From positions 1 to 62,923 of the forward strand of contig NZ_NHSH01000058.1 of assembly GCF_016653315.1 (NCBI RefSeq): a stretch of DNA of 62,923 nt, in the 5' to 3' direction. This DNA comes from Halochromatium roseum. Its GTDB lineage: Bacteria; Pseudomonadota; Gammaproteobacteria; Chromatiales; Chromatiaceae. The notes beneath the pieces were generated by a model. It searched no databases, was not told the origin of the DNA, and saw only the letters and a list, made by a program, of their open reading frames with translations. The translations under genes and the position numbers were made by a program. Shown here one piece after another: positions 8,676-19,976 of the stretch (position 1 is the stretch's first letter; the number at the start of each line of letters is the position of its first letter).

Positions 8676-9688
8676 TCCGACCCCAGCCAATGCTTTCCAC
8701 TGACCGTCGGCGTCGTCGCGGTGGCGAAGCGGTCAGCCTTTGGTCCGGCGACCAGGATGTGGTCGATCGCGCCACCGGGGAAATGCCGGAGCACATAGGT
8801 TGCGTCTAGCTCGCCGGACAGCAGGCGCGCGGATGGGTCCATCCCGAGCAGGATGGCGATGCTGTCATCGTAGCCATCGAGTCCGCCGGGCCCGCACAGG
8901 CCCTCGCAGCGGCCTTGGGTTGGCGCACAGTCCACGTCCGGGTGAGTGCCGACACGCAGCACCCGGCCCGGGGCCTGGATGTTGTAGTCGCCGGCGACAA
9001 TGATCGTGCGTCCGGCCGCCAGGGCGTCCACTGCATCAGCGACAAGTCCCGCCGCCTGTTGCTCGCGCAGGCGCGCGCTGGCACGGTCCCTAGCGCTGCA
9101 GTGTTTGCCGCGGGACGATTTCCAGTGCACCGCGTACAGCGTCCAGCCGTCGGCTAGATCAACGCGCAGGAAGCCGCGCGGGGGCGGATAATCGCCAGCC
9201 TTGGCCTTGAGGTCGATTTGCAGCTCGCGCGTCGGTACCCCGCGAACAGAGGTGCGTGGCGGGTGGCCGTCGCCGTTGCGCTTGCGCCCGGTTGTGTCCC
9301 ATTCGGCCGCCGACCTGATCGGCCGTCGAGACAGCACGGCGACCTCAAGCGACTTATGCCAGGCGTTGGTGACCTTGAGCGGCGGTGAGAAGTCGCTGAT
9401 CGCCCAATAATCGAAGCCGCCAGCGTCGGCGGCCGCCTCTACTTGGGCCTCCGAGACGATCTCTTGCAGCACCAACACCTCGACCGGGTCGACGATCTCA
9501 AGCGCCTGCTCGACACGCGCGGCGAGGGCTGCGGCTGTGATCTCGCCACCTGCGATGTTCCAAGTCATCAGCGGCAGCGGTGCGGCACGGGCGCCGCTGA
9601 TCGAACCCAGCAGGCAGAGTGCACTGAGCAGCAGCCTGAACGGGTGTTGGAAGGAGCGCATCGAGCCTGCCTTTTGTATGAGCTTCAT
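8612..9688 (-). CDS. Secreted endonuclease/exonuclease/phosphatase family protein
   Basis: The protein belongs to the EEP fold (DNase I-like) metal-dependent phosphoesterases. Motifs in order are TWNIAGGE, VLVLQEIVSEA (catalytic-site Glu), VHWKSSRGKH, IIVAGDYNI and the terminal GSDHRPVITD with the Asp-His pair. An N-terminal signal peptide ends near ISGARA-AP, so the enzyme acts in the periplasm or outside. A second Met eight residues in (9664) would give a shorter, more typical signal peptide. Substrate may be nucleic acid, phosphoinositide-like or sphingolipid; the family alone does not tell. The last 20 codons run over the remnant of an NtrC-type gene, suggesting the gene end was reshaped by a rearrangement. 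Confidence 0.85.
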   Translation of the reverse strand: MKLIQKAGSMRSFQHPFRLLLSALCLLGSISGARAAPLPLMTWNIAGGEITAAALAARVEQALEIVDPVEVLVLQEIVSEAQVEAAADAGGFDYWAISDFSPPLKVTNAWHKSLEVAVLSRRPIRSAAEWDTTGRKRNGDGHPPRTSVRGVPTRELQIDLKAKAGDYPPPRGFLRVDLADGWTLYAVHWKSSRGKHCSARDRASARLREQQAAGLVADAVDALAAGRTIIVAGDYNIQAPGRVLRVGTHPDVDCAPTQGRCEGLCGPGGLDGYDDSIAILLGMDPSARLLSGELDATYVLRHFPGGAIDHILVAGPKADRFATATTPTVSGKHWLGSDHRPVITDAAETSTKPYFWMR

Positions 9689-9746
9689 GGTTGATCGGCG
9701 GACATGGTGAAGGTTATCCGCATCTGCTCACGGATTGAGCGGGTGA

Positions 9747-9782
9747 GGCGCGGGATGCGGCGCGGGATGCGGCGCGGGATGC
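9747..9782. repeat. 12-bp tandem repeat, three units
   Basis: ggcgcgggatgc is repeated three times without error in the gap between the divergent nuclease and hybrid kinase genes. Confidence 0.9.
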
Positions 9783-9957
9783 ATAGAGTATCCAAAGTCA
9801 GCGTTCATCGCGGCGTTCGGTTCGGGCTGCGCTATCGGTGCGGCCACAGCCTCCCCCCATCGGCGCATCCGGGATCATCCGATGTCAATGGGGTGGCTCT
9901 GCTGATGGAGACCGGCCCGATTCGAGCTGAATATGCTTGGGCCATCCCGGGCGCTGC

Positions 9958-11604
9958 ATGGCTGAGTCTAATCGGCTGAGCCAAGGATACCTCTGTGGCG
10001 AGTACCGGGCTCTCTTAATGCATGCCGAATCGGGGGGCAGCTTGACGACCGACGGGCTGGAATTGGGCCAACAGGATCGCGCTGAGGCCGCGCGCCAACG
10101 CGGAGCCGAGATGGCGCAAGTCGATACCACGCCGGTACTGGTCGCGCGTATCACGCCAGTGCTGCGCTACAGTTTCAATAATGCCGCCTACGCAAACTGG
10201 TTCGGAGTTCAGCCCGAGGTGTTGCTGGGCACGCCAGTGCGCGAGCTGGTGGGCGAGGCGGCCTTCGAGATCCTGCGCGAGCCCCTGCGGCAATCACTGG
10301 CTGGCGAAGTGGTCCGATTTGATGCTTGGCTACCATTGTCTGTTGTCGGTCGACGCTATTGCCGTATCGAGTGCATTCCGGATCAACGCCAAGATGGCGA
10401 CACCATTGGGCTGTTTGCGCTGATCACTGATCTCACCCCAGAGGCGAGTCTGCGTGAGCAAGCGCGGGGTCTCGAGGTGGCCGGTCAGCACAGGAACGAG
10501 CTGCTGTCGAGGATTGGCCATGAACTGCGCAATCCGCTGACCTCAGTGCGCAATGTCTTGGACCGGCTGTTGCTCGGTGATGCCAACCCGGTGGCGCATG
10601 CGCGTGCGCTGCGGCTGATCGATCGACAACTGCGACACATGGAGCGGCTGGTGCGGGATTTGCTCGATGTCGCACGGATTAGGCGCGGCTCGATCGAGTT
10701 GATCATGGCGCCGCGCGATCTGCGTGAGCTGGTGCAAGAGTCGTTGCAGGCCATGGAGGCGGTCATTCGGGAGCATCGGCACCAGGTCCAGGTCGAGCTG
10801 CCTGATGCGCCAGTAATGGTATGCGCCGACGAGACGCGCTTGGTTCAGGTGGTCAGTAACCTTCTGGATAACGCCGTTAAGTACACCGATGATGGTGGTC
10901 ACATCAGCGTCCGGCTTAGGTCGGATGAAGACATCGCCCGCCTGCAGATCGAGGATAGTGGATGCGGCATCGAGGCCGACGCGATCACTGGGCTGTTTGA
11001 TGCCTATCGCCAAGCCCCGCGTGCGCTGCATCGGGCTGATGGCGGGCTTGGCCTTGGACTGACGTTGGTGAAGCAGCTCGTGGAGCTACAGGGTGGCCAG
11101 GTTGAGGCGCGCAGCGACGGGCCGCAGTGTGGCAGTCTGTTCGAGGTCTACTTGCCAGTGATGTCGGAGCAGGCGAAACAGCCACGCCAGCCGGCCGCGA
11201 TAGCAGCGCTCCACACAGGGTCGGCACCAGGATTGCGTGTCTTGGTCGTCGATGATAATGCCGAGGTTGTCAAGTCGATGATCCAGTTGCTGACGCTGAT
11301 GGGCTACCAGGCCAATGGCGTCAGCAATGGCTCAGACGCCTTGGCAACGATTGCCGTGGCGCCGCCAGATCTGGTGCTGCTCGATATCGGTCTGCCCGAG
11401 ATGGATGGCATCGAGGTCGCGCGGCGTCTGTCGGCGATGGCAGCGAGGGCTTCGCTCAAGTTGGTCGCGATGTCTGGTTATGCGCCTGGGACGCTCGGGG
11501 ATGCGGCGGCCTTATTCGACGCGCATCTACTGAAACCGGCTGGTCGCGATGCATTAGGCGCGTTGTTGTCGAGCGAAGGCAGAAAACCAGGGTTGGATAG
11601 CTGA
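9958..11604 (+). CDS. Hybrid sensor histidine kinase with C-terminal receiver
   Basis: Soluble signalling kinase. A PAS domain (about residues 45-165) is followed by HisKA with phospho-acceptor His in RIGHELRNPLTSV, then an ATPase with N-box NLLDNAVKYT, G1 DSGCGIE and G2 GGLGLGLTLV, and a C-terminal receiver (VVDDNAE, phospho-acceptor Asp in LLLDIGLPEMDG, AMSGY, and Lys in LLKPAG). No membrane helix is present. Translation could start at TTG 9937, ATG 9958, ATG 10018 or ATG 10111; none has a strong Shine-Dalgarno sequence and the first 50 residues are not domain-like. No partner regulator lies beside it, and the next gene is a truncated host-attachment homologue only a few bases away. Confidence 0.88.
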   Translation: MAESNRLSQGYLCGEYRALLMHAESGGSLTTDGLELGQQDRAEAARQRGAEMAQVDTTPVLVARITPVLRYSFNNAAYANWFGVQPEVLLGTPVRELVGEAAFEILREPLRQSLAGEVVRFDAWLPLSVVGRRYCRIECIPDQRQDGDTIGLFALITDLTPEASLREQARGLEVAGQHRNELLSRIGHELRNPLTSVRNVLDRLLLGDANPVAHARALRLIDRQLRHMERLVRDLLDVARIRRGSIELIMAPRDLRELVQESLQAMEAVIREHRHQVQVELPDAPVMVCADETRLVQVVSNLLDNAVKYTDDGGHISVRLRSDEDIARLQIEDSGCGIEADAITGLFDAYRQAPRALHRADGGLGLGLTLVKQLVELQGGQVEARSDGPQCGSLFEVYLPVMSEQAKQPRQPAAIAALHTGSAPGLRVLVVDDNAEVVKSMIQLLTLMGYQANGVSNGSDALATIAVAPPDLVLLDIGLPEMDGIEVARRLSAMAARASLKLVAMSGYAPGTLGDAAALFDAHLLKPAGRDALGALLSSEGRKPGLDS

Positions 11605-11616
11605 GGAGGAGAGGTG

Positions 11617-11865
11617 ATGTCTGAAGCAACGATGTGGCTGCTGGTGGCCGACGAGGCGCGTGCCGCGCTCCATGCGGCTGATACGCCAAAGGGGCCGCTG
11701 AGCGAGGTGCAAGACTTTATCGACGCGGCGAACCGGCTGCCGGATCGGGATCTGGTGACCGATCGACCGGGACGCGCGTTCGACTCGAGCGGGGAGGGTC
11801 GGCATGCGTTGGAGCCGCATACCGAGCCGGGTGAGGTCGAGGCCCAGCGCCGCGTTTCCGCTTGA
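11617..11865 (+). pseudogene. Truncated host-attachment (baeRF-like) family gene
   Basis: The 82 residues match the N-terminal half of the family annotated as protein required for attachment to host cells: MWLLVADEARAALHA, LSEVQDFID, LPDRDLVTDRPGRAFDS, GRHALEP and a Glu-rich stretch before the stop. Family members are about 140-150 residues, and the missing part is the C-terminal nuclease/release-factor-like half. No frame downstream continues the homology, so this is a truncation, not a single frameshift. A strong purine-rich ribosome site (gaggagag) overlaps the start (GTG at 11614 or ATG at 11617). Confidence 0.65.
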
Positions 11866-11984
11866 GACGTGGTTAGCTTTGGCCGTTGGTCTAGAGCGAG
11901 CTGGGGCGGACTGGTCTGGACCGCTCAATGCGTTGCGTTGGGATTTGTGCGGCAAGAAGACGACGATCTGAGAGGTAATCGATA

Positions 11985-12644
11985 ATGTCACCCCGCGAGA
12001 CAATCGATGTTGAGGTGCCGATCGAAGGCGGCAACCTGCCTGGCTTTTTGCATCTTCCGCGGCATCCAGCTGGCCTCGTGCTGTTCGCGCATGGGAGCGG
12101 CAGCAGCCGCTTTAGCCGTCGCAATCAGGCGGTTGCAGAGGTGCTCTACCGAGGACGCATGGCGACCCTATTGTTCGACCTACTGACCCCCGGCGAGCAC
12201 GAGATCGACCAACGCACGGCCGAGCTTCGCTTCGACATACCGCTGCTCATCGAACGGCTGGTGGCTGCCATCGATTGGGCGGTTGCCGATCAGCGCACCG
12301 CGGGTGTGCCGATCGGGCTCTTCGGCGCGAGTACGGGCGCGGCGGCAGCGCTGGGTGCCGCGGTCCGGCGGCCGCGGTGGGTCCGAGTGGTGGTCTCGCG
12401 CGGTGGGCGCCCGGACCTTGCCGATGAGGATCTGCCGCGGGTCGAGCAGCCGACACTATTGATCGTTGGCAGTCTCGACCCCGTCGTGCTCGAGGTGAAC
12501 CGCGATGCTGCAAGGAGGATGGGCACCGAGCCACGGCTGGAGATCGTTTCCGGCGCCAGTCACTTGTTTGAGGAGGCGGGCAAGCTGGAGAGCGTGTCGA
12601 TGCTCGCCCGGGATTGGTTCTTGGAGCATTTTGAGCTGTCTTAG
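11985..12644 (+). CDS. Dienelactone hydrolase-like alpha/beta hydrolase
   Basis: Cytoplasmic alpha/beta hydrolase of 219 residues. The oxyanion-hole segment VLFAHGSGSSRFS is near residue 33, the nucleophile Ser in GLFGASTGAAAA near 115, the acidic residue in IVGSLDPVV near 163 and the catalytic His in SGASHLFEE near 195. The substrate is unknown. It is followed, across a short tandem repeat, by a phosphoribosyltransferase-family gene on the same strand; this hydrolase plus phosphoribosyltransferase pairing recurs in other bacteria, sometimes as one fused protein. Confidence 0.85.
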   Translation: MSPRETIDVEVPIEGGNLPGFLHLPRHPAGLVLFAHGSGSSRFSRRNQAVAEVLYRGRMATLLFDLLTPGEHEIDQRTAELRFDIPLLIERLVAAIDWAVADQRTAGVPIGLFGASTGAAAALGAAVRRPRWVRVVVSRGGRPDLADEDLPRVEQPTLLIVGSLDPVVLEVNRDAARRMGTEPRLEIVSGASHLFEEAGKLESVSMLARDWFLEHFELS

Positions 12645-12675
12645 ACAGCGTGAGTGGGCTGTCATCGACGATTTC

Positions 12676-12715
12676 ATCAGATCAGATCAGATCAGATCAG
12701 ATCAGATCAGATCAG
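12676..12715. repeat. ATCAG pentanucleotide array, eight units
   Basis: Eight perfect copies of ATCAG lie 31 bp after the hydrolase stop and about 100 bp before the phosphoribosyltransferase start. The unit is not a multiple of three and such tracts are prone to slippage, so copy number may vary between strains. Confidence 0.97.
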
Positions 12716-12815
12716 AGCGGATCGTTTTCAGTCAAAGCCCAAGGAATCACTGACCATTGGTCCATGTCTTGCCTAGCACATGCAGCCGACACGCAGACGA
12801 TTGAGGACCACGACC

Positions 12816-13484
12816 ATGCCGCTACCCTTCGCCGATCGCACCGAAGCCGGGCGTCTGCTCGGCGAGGCCCTCCTGGATTACCGCGGACGCATGGACCTCC
12901 TCGTGCTTGCGCTACCGCGCGGTGGCGTGCCGGTCGCCGCCGAGGTGGCGCGCCTGCTGGAGGCGCCGCTCGATCTGATGCTGGTGCGCAAGCTTGGCGT
13001 GCCGATACAACCCGAGCTCGCGATGGGTGCGATCGCAACCGGCGGCGCGCGGGTACTGAATCCCGAGATCATTCGGGCCTTGTCGATCACGCAGCAGCAG
13101 CTCGATCGCATCACCGAGGTGGAGCGGCTTGAGTTCGAGCGCCGTGAGCAGTTGTATCGGGGCCGGCGTCCGCCGCGGGAGCTGAGCGGGCGCTGCGTCA
13201 TCTTGGTCGACGACGGCTTGGCCACCGGCGCGAGCATGCGAGTCGCCGTGCAAGCCGCCGCGGCGCAGGGGCCAGCGGAGCTAGTGGTCGCGGTTCCGGT
13301 GGCTTCACTCGAGGCGGTGCAGCTGGTTAGCGAGCAGGCCAACCAGGTTCAGGTAGTTGCCCTTGCCACCCCGGAGCCTTTCATCGGCGTCGGACGGTGG
13401 TATCAGGCCTTCACGCAGACGACTGATGCTGAAGTCCGAGCGCTGCTCGAACAAGCCTGGCAGCCTGAGCACAGGCCGCGTTGA
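12816..13484 (+). CDS. Phosphoribosyltransferase family protein
   Basis: The product has the PRTase fold with the PRPP-binding loop VILVDDGLATGASM (about residues 130-143) and the upstream loop LALPRGGVPVAAEVA (about 32-46). It is a generic type I phosphoribosyltransferase; the base or other acceptor is not known. The start at 12816 (MPLPFADR) is favoured because the family begins with this PF-DR motif; a longer reading frame from 12780 adds a basic, non-conserved leader. It pairs with the hydrolase upstream. Confidence 0.85.
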   Translation: MPLPFADRTEAGRLLGEALLDYRGRMDLLVLALPRGGVPVAAEVARLLEAPLDLMLVRKLGVPIQPELAMGAIATGGARVLNPEIIRALSITQQQLDRITEVERLEFERREQLYRGRRPPRELSGRCVILVDDGLATGASMRVAVQAAAAQGPAELVVAVPVASLEAVQLVSEQANQVQVVALATPEPFIGVGRWYQAFTQTTDAEVRALLEQAWQPEHRPR

Positions 13485-13654
13485 TCGCCCAGCGTCTTTC
13501 TATTGGCCTTGCCGGATATTGTCAAGCGGGTGGGGAGTGGCTCAAAACAGCCACCACTGGTGGTATTCACCGCCGGAGTCGCTGTATCGAGCCTCAATAA
13601 CTCGGTGCGGCGCAACGTCCTCGCGCAGCAGCGATTGAAAAACAAGACCGATGA

Positions 13655-13741
13655 TGGTGCCGAGGAGAGGACTTGAACCTCCACCTGGTTTCCCAGACAT
13701 GGACCTGAACCATGCGCGTCTACCAATTCCGCCACCTCGGC
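13655..13741 (-). tRNA. tRNA-Leu (anticodon CAG)
   Basis: The minus strand folds into a class II tRNA with acceptor arm GCCGAGG/CCTCGGC, a D-arm with AATTGGTAGAC, an anticodon stem CATGG/CCATG around the loop TTCAGGT (anticodon CAG), a long variable arm and a T-loop GTTCAAGTC. The 3' CCA is encoded. It is transcribed away from rnr, with a good promoter upstream at 13781-13809. Confidence 0.96.
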
Positions 13742-13780
13742 TAGGTGGGATGTCGCGGCTGCGACCACGACAAGCCCGCA

Positions 13781-13809
13781 AGCTTAGTGAGACAACGGAG
13801 CCTTGTCAA
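13781..13809 (-). promoter_or_regulatory. Predicted sigma-70 promoter for tRNA-Leu
   Basis: On the minus strand a perfect -35 box TTGACA (13804-13809) is followed after 17 bp by a -10-like TAAGCT (13781-13786). This would start transcription near 13774, about 33 bp before the mature tRNA 5' end. Confidence 0.6.
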
Positions 13810-13850
13810 CGGTAGACTAGGGAAATCATTCGACGCAGCAAGAGACCAGC

Positions 13851-16103
13851 GTGGCACGAAGAAAAAAAGCCCAATCCGCCAGAGACCAAGATCCACATCG
13901 GCAGCGGGAGGCGAAGAAGTACGACAATCCGATCCCCAGTCGTGAGTTCATCCTCGAAAAGCTCACTGAGCACGGCGCGCCAATCGGTTTCGATGAGGTT
14001 GCCTCACTGCTCGGGCTAACGGCCGAGGAGGATCTGGTAGCACTCGGGCGGCGGCTCGGCGCGATGGTGCGCGATGGGCAACTGTTGCGTAACCGCCGTG
14101 AGGCCTTCTGCCTGGTCAACAAGCGGGACTTGATCGCCGGCCGAGTGATCGGGCATCCCGATGGGTTCGGCTTCGTCAAGCCAGATGATGGCGGTGACGA
14201 TCTCTATCTCTATCCGAAGGAGATGCGGGCGGTTTTTCACGGTGACCGCATCGTTGCGCGGGTGACCGGAAAGGATCGCCGCGGGCGGCTCGAAGGCGCG
14301 GTGGTCGAGATCTTGGAGCGCAGCACCAAGAGTGTGGTCGGCCGGCTGTATTCAGAGAGCGGCGTGGGTTTTGTGGTGCCGGACAACAAACGGCTGACCC
14401 ATGATGTCATCATCCCGAGCGATCGCCTCGGTGGTGCCGAGCAGGGTCAAATCGTGGTTGCCGAGATCACCGATCAGCCGACCAAGCGTACCCAGCCGAT
14501 CGGCCGCGTCGCCGAGGTGCTGGGCGAGCACATGGCGGCGGGCATGGAGACCGATATCTCGATCCGCGCGCATGACCTGCCGGTGCACTGGCCGCCGGAG
14601 GTGGAGCAGGCGATCACGGCCTTCGGCGAGCAGGTGCCGGAGGCGGCAAAGATCGGCCGCACCGATCTGCGCAATCTGCCCTTGGTCACCATCGATGGTG
14701 CCGATGCGCGCGACTTCGATGACGCCGTCTTCTGTGAGCGCAAGCCGAAGGGCTGGAAGCTGCTGGTCTGTATCGCCGATGTCTCCGCCTATGTGACGCC
14801 GAACAGCGCATTGGATCAGGAAGGCTTCGGCCGCGGCAACTCGGTCTACTTCCCAGATCGCGTGATCCCGATGTTGCCCGAGGTGTTGTCGAATGGACTC
14901 TGCTCGCTGAACCCAAAGGTCGACCGGCTCTGTATGGCCTGCGAGCTGTACGTCAACCGCGAGGGCAAGGTCACGCGGACGCGGTTTTTTGAAGCCGTGA
15001 TGCGCTCGCATGCACGCCTAACCTACGACCAGGTTGCGGCCATGTTGGTCGAGGACGATGTCGATCTGAGCGAACAATATGCCGATCTACTGCCACATCT
15101 GCATGAACTCTATGCGATGTATCAGGCGCTGATCGACGCCCGTGCCACGCGCGGCGCGATCGACTTCGATACCGTCGAGACCAAGTTCGTCATCGATGAG
15201 GGTGGACGCATCTCGAGCATTGAGCCGACGGTGCGCAACGATGCCCATCGCATCATCGAGGAGTGCATGCTGGCCGCGAACGTCGCCGCGGCGCGGCTGT
15301 TCCAGCGCAAGAAGATGCCGGCGCTCTATCGCATCCACGAGACGCCGAAGGAGGAGAAGCTCTCCGATCTGCGCGAATTCTTAGCCGAGCTGGGCCTGAA
15401 CCTACCCGGTGGCAACAAGCCGACGGCGAAGGATTACGGCACTCTGCTGGATGCAGTGCGCGGCCGACCGGATTTCCATCTGATCCAGACCGTGCTGCTG
15501 CGCTCGATGCAGCAGGCCATGTACAGCTCGGACAATGTCGGTCACTTTGGCTTGGCCTACGATGCCTATACCCATTTCACCTCGCCGATCCGCCGCTATC
15601 CGGACCTGATCGTCCATCGCATCATCAAGCACATCCTCGCCGGCGGCACTGCGGCCGATCTCGACTACTCGAAACCGGAGCTGCAGCAGGTCGGCGAGCA
15701 TTGCTCGGGCACCGAGCGGCGTGCCGACGAGGCCACCCGCGATGTCGAGCACTGGCTCAAATGCGAGTTCATGCGCGACAAGCTGGGCGAGGAGTTCGAC
15801 GGCACCATCACCAGCGTGCAAGGTTTCGGCCTCTTCGTCGAGCTAGATGGGGTCTATGTCGACGGCCTGGTGCATATCACCGCGCTCGACAATGATTACT
15901 ACCACTTCGATCCGGTCGGGCATCGGCTGACCGGCGAGCGCACGGGTCAGGTCTATCGCCTCGGCGACCGTTTGCGCGTCAAGGTGGCGGCGGTCAATCT
16001 GCAGGATCGTAAGATCGACTTCGTGTTGGCTGCGCCAATCGTCGCCAAAGCGACGCCGAAGCGGCGTTCGCGCTCGCGGCGGCGTAAGAAGCCAGCGGCT
16101 TGA
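13851..16103 (+). CDS. rnr: Ribonuclease R
   Basis: RNase R is a processive 3'-5' exoribonuclease able to unwind structured RNA. The 750 residues contain a winged-helix N-terminus, cold-shock-like domains (about 80-230), the RNB catalytic domain with the Asp cluster in DGADARDFDDAV (about 282-293), and a C-terminal S1 domain (about 650-735) starting ITSVQGFGLFVEL. It ends in a Lys/Arg-rich tail typical of RNase R. The start is GTG at 13851, chosen because it gives the usual basic MARRKK N-terminus. It is followed 37 bp later by rlmB, the order found in many Gammaproteobacteria. Confidence 0.96.
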   Translation: MARRKKAQSARDQDPHRQREAKKYDNPIPSREFILEKLTEHGAPIGFDEVASLLGLTAEEDLVALGRRLGAMVRDGQLLRNRREAFCLVNKRDLIAGRVIGHPDGFGFVKPDDGGDDLYLYPKEMRAVFHGDRIVARVTGKDRRGRLEGAVVEILERSTKSVVGRLYSESGVGFVVPDNKRLTHDVIIPSDRLGGAEQGQIVVAEITDQPTKRTQPIGRVAEVLGEHMAAGMETDISIRAHDLPVHWPPEVEQAITAFGEQVPEAAKIGRTDLRNLPLVTIDGADARDFDDAVFCERKPKGWKLLVCIADVSAYVTPNSALDQEGFGRGNSVYFPDRVIPMLPEVLSNGLCSLNPKVDRLCMACELYVNREGKVTRTRFFEAVMRSHARLTYDQVAAMLVEDDVDLSEQYADLLPHLHELYAMYQALIDARATRGAIDFDTVETKFVIDEGGRISSIEPTVRNDAHRIIEECMLAANVAAARLFQRKKMPALYRIHETPKEEKLSDLREFLAELGLNLPGGNKPTAKDYGTLLDAVRGRPDFHLIQTVLLRSMQQAMYSSDNVGHFGLAYDAYTHFTSPIRRYPDLIVHRIIKHILAGGTAADLDYSKPELQQVGEHCSGTERRADEATRDVEHWLKCEFMRDKLGEEFDGTITSVQGFGLFVELDGVYVDGLVHITALDNDYYHFDPVGHRLTGERTGQVYRLGDRLRVKVAAVNLQDRKIDFVLAAPIVAKATPKRRSRSRRRKKPAA

Positions 16104-16140
16104 ACAGGTTCGCGCTGATGGCCGCGCTGAGGCCGGGCCG

Positions 16141-16896
16141 ATGAGCCGTGCGGCGAACACCGCCGCGACACTGGGGATCAACAGCGTCCGCAGCGCGCTC
16201 AAGTTTGGCCCTGCTGGCGTTGCCGAATTATGGCTGGACCGAAGTCGTCGCGACCGCCGATTGGCGGAGTTGGCGGCGTTGGCCCGCGCGGCCGGTGTCG
16301 CGGTGAGACAGTTGGATCGCGATGCGCTCGATCAAGCCGCGCAAGGCGGTAATCACCAAGGCGCGCTCGCCTGGGTGCGAATGCCGGCGGCGCTGACCGA
16401 GCATGACCTTGAGCGCCTCCTCGATGCCGCCGAGCAGCCACCGCTGCTGTTGGTGCTGGACGGGGTGACAGATCCACACAACCTTGGTGCCTGTCTGCGC
16501 AGCGCCGATGGTGCTGGCGCGACCGCCGTGATCGCGCCCAAGGACAAGGCGGTTGGGTTGACCCCGGTGGCGGTCAAGGTCGCTAGCGGTGCGGCTGACT
16601 CGATCCCTTTTGTTCAGGTCACCAACTTGTCGCGCACGCTGGAGGCGCTCAAGGCGCGCGGCATCTGGTTGATTGGGCTTGCGGATGCGGCCCCAGCGAC
16701 CCTCTTCGAGACCGATCTCTCCGGTCCGACCGCATTGGTGCTGGGCAGCGAGGGCACGGGTCTGCGCCGCCTTACCCAAGAACGCTGCGATCTCTTGGCG
16801 TCCCTACCCATGCGCGGTCGTGTCGAGAGCCTTAACGTCTCGGTCGCCGCCGGCATCTGCCTCTACGAGGTTCTCAGGCGACGGGCGACACCTTAG
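16141..16896 (+). CDS. rlmB: 23S rRNA (guanosine-2251-2'-O)-methyltransferase
   Basis: RlmB methylates the ribose of G2251 in the peptidyl-transferase loop of 23S rRNA, using SAM. The 251-residue SpoU-family protein has the three SPOUT motifs: LDGVTDPHNLGACLRSA (about 103-119), LVLGSEGTGLRRL and NVSVAAGICLYEVLR at the C-terminus, which form the trefoil knot. An N-terminal substrate-binding domain precedes them. It is downstream of rnr on the same strand and likely cotranscribed. Confidence 0.95.
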   Translation: MSRAANTAATLGINSVRSALKFGPAGVAELWLDRSRRDRRLAELAALARAAGVAVRQLDRDALDQAAQGGNHQGALAWVRMPAALTEHDLERLLDAAEQPPLLLVLDGVTDPHNLGACLRSADGAGATAVIAPKDKAVGLTPVAVKVASGAADSIPFVQVTNLSRTLEALKARGIWLIGLADAAPATLFETDLSGPTALVLGSEGTGLRRLTQERCDLLASLPMRGRVESLNVSVAAGICLYEVLRRRATP

Positions 16897-16946
16897 GCCG
16901 CTGTTCATTGCTCTCTGATGACATCCCGCAGATCACCGCTAACGTT

Positions 16947-19953
<3,007 letters not shown>

Positions 19954-19976
<23 letters not shown>

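Noticed and set aside
12676-12715. ATCAG and CCGAT arrays as CRISPR repeats
   Set aside because: Units of five bases without spacers and no cas genes; these are simple tandem repeats.
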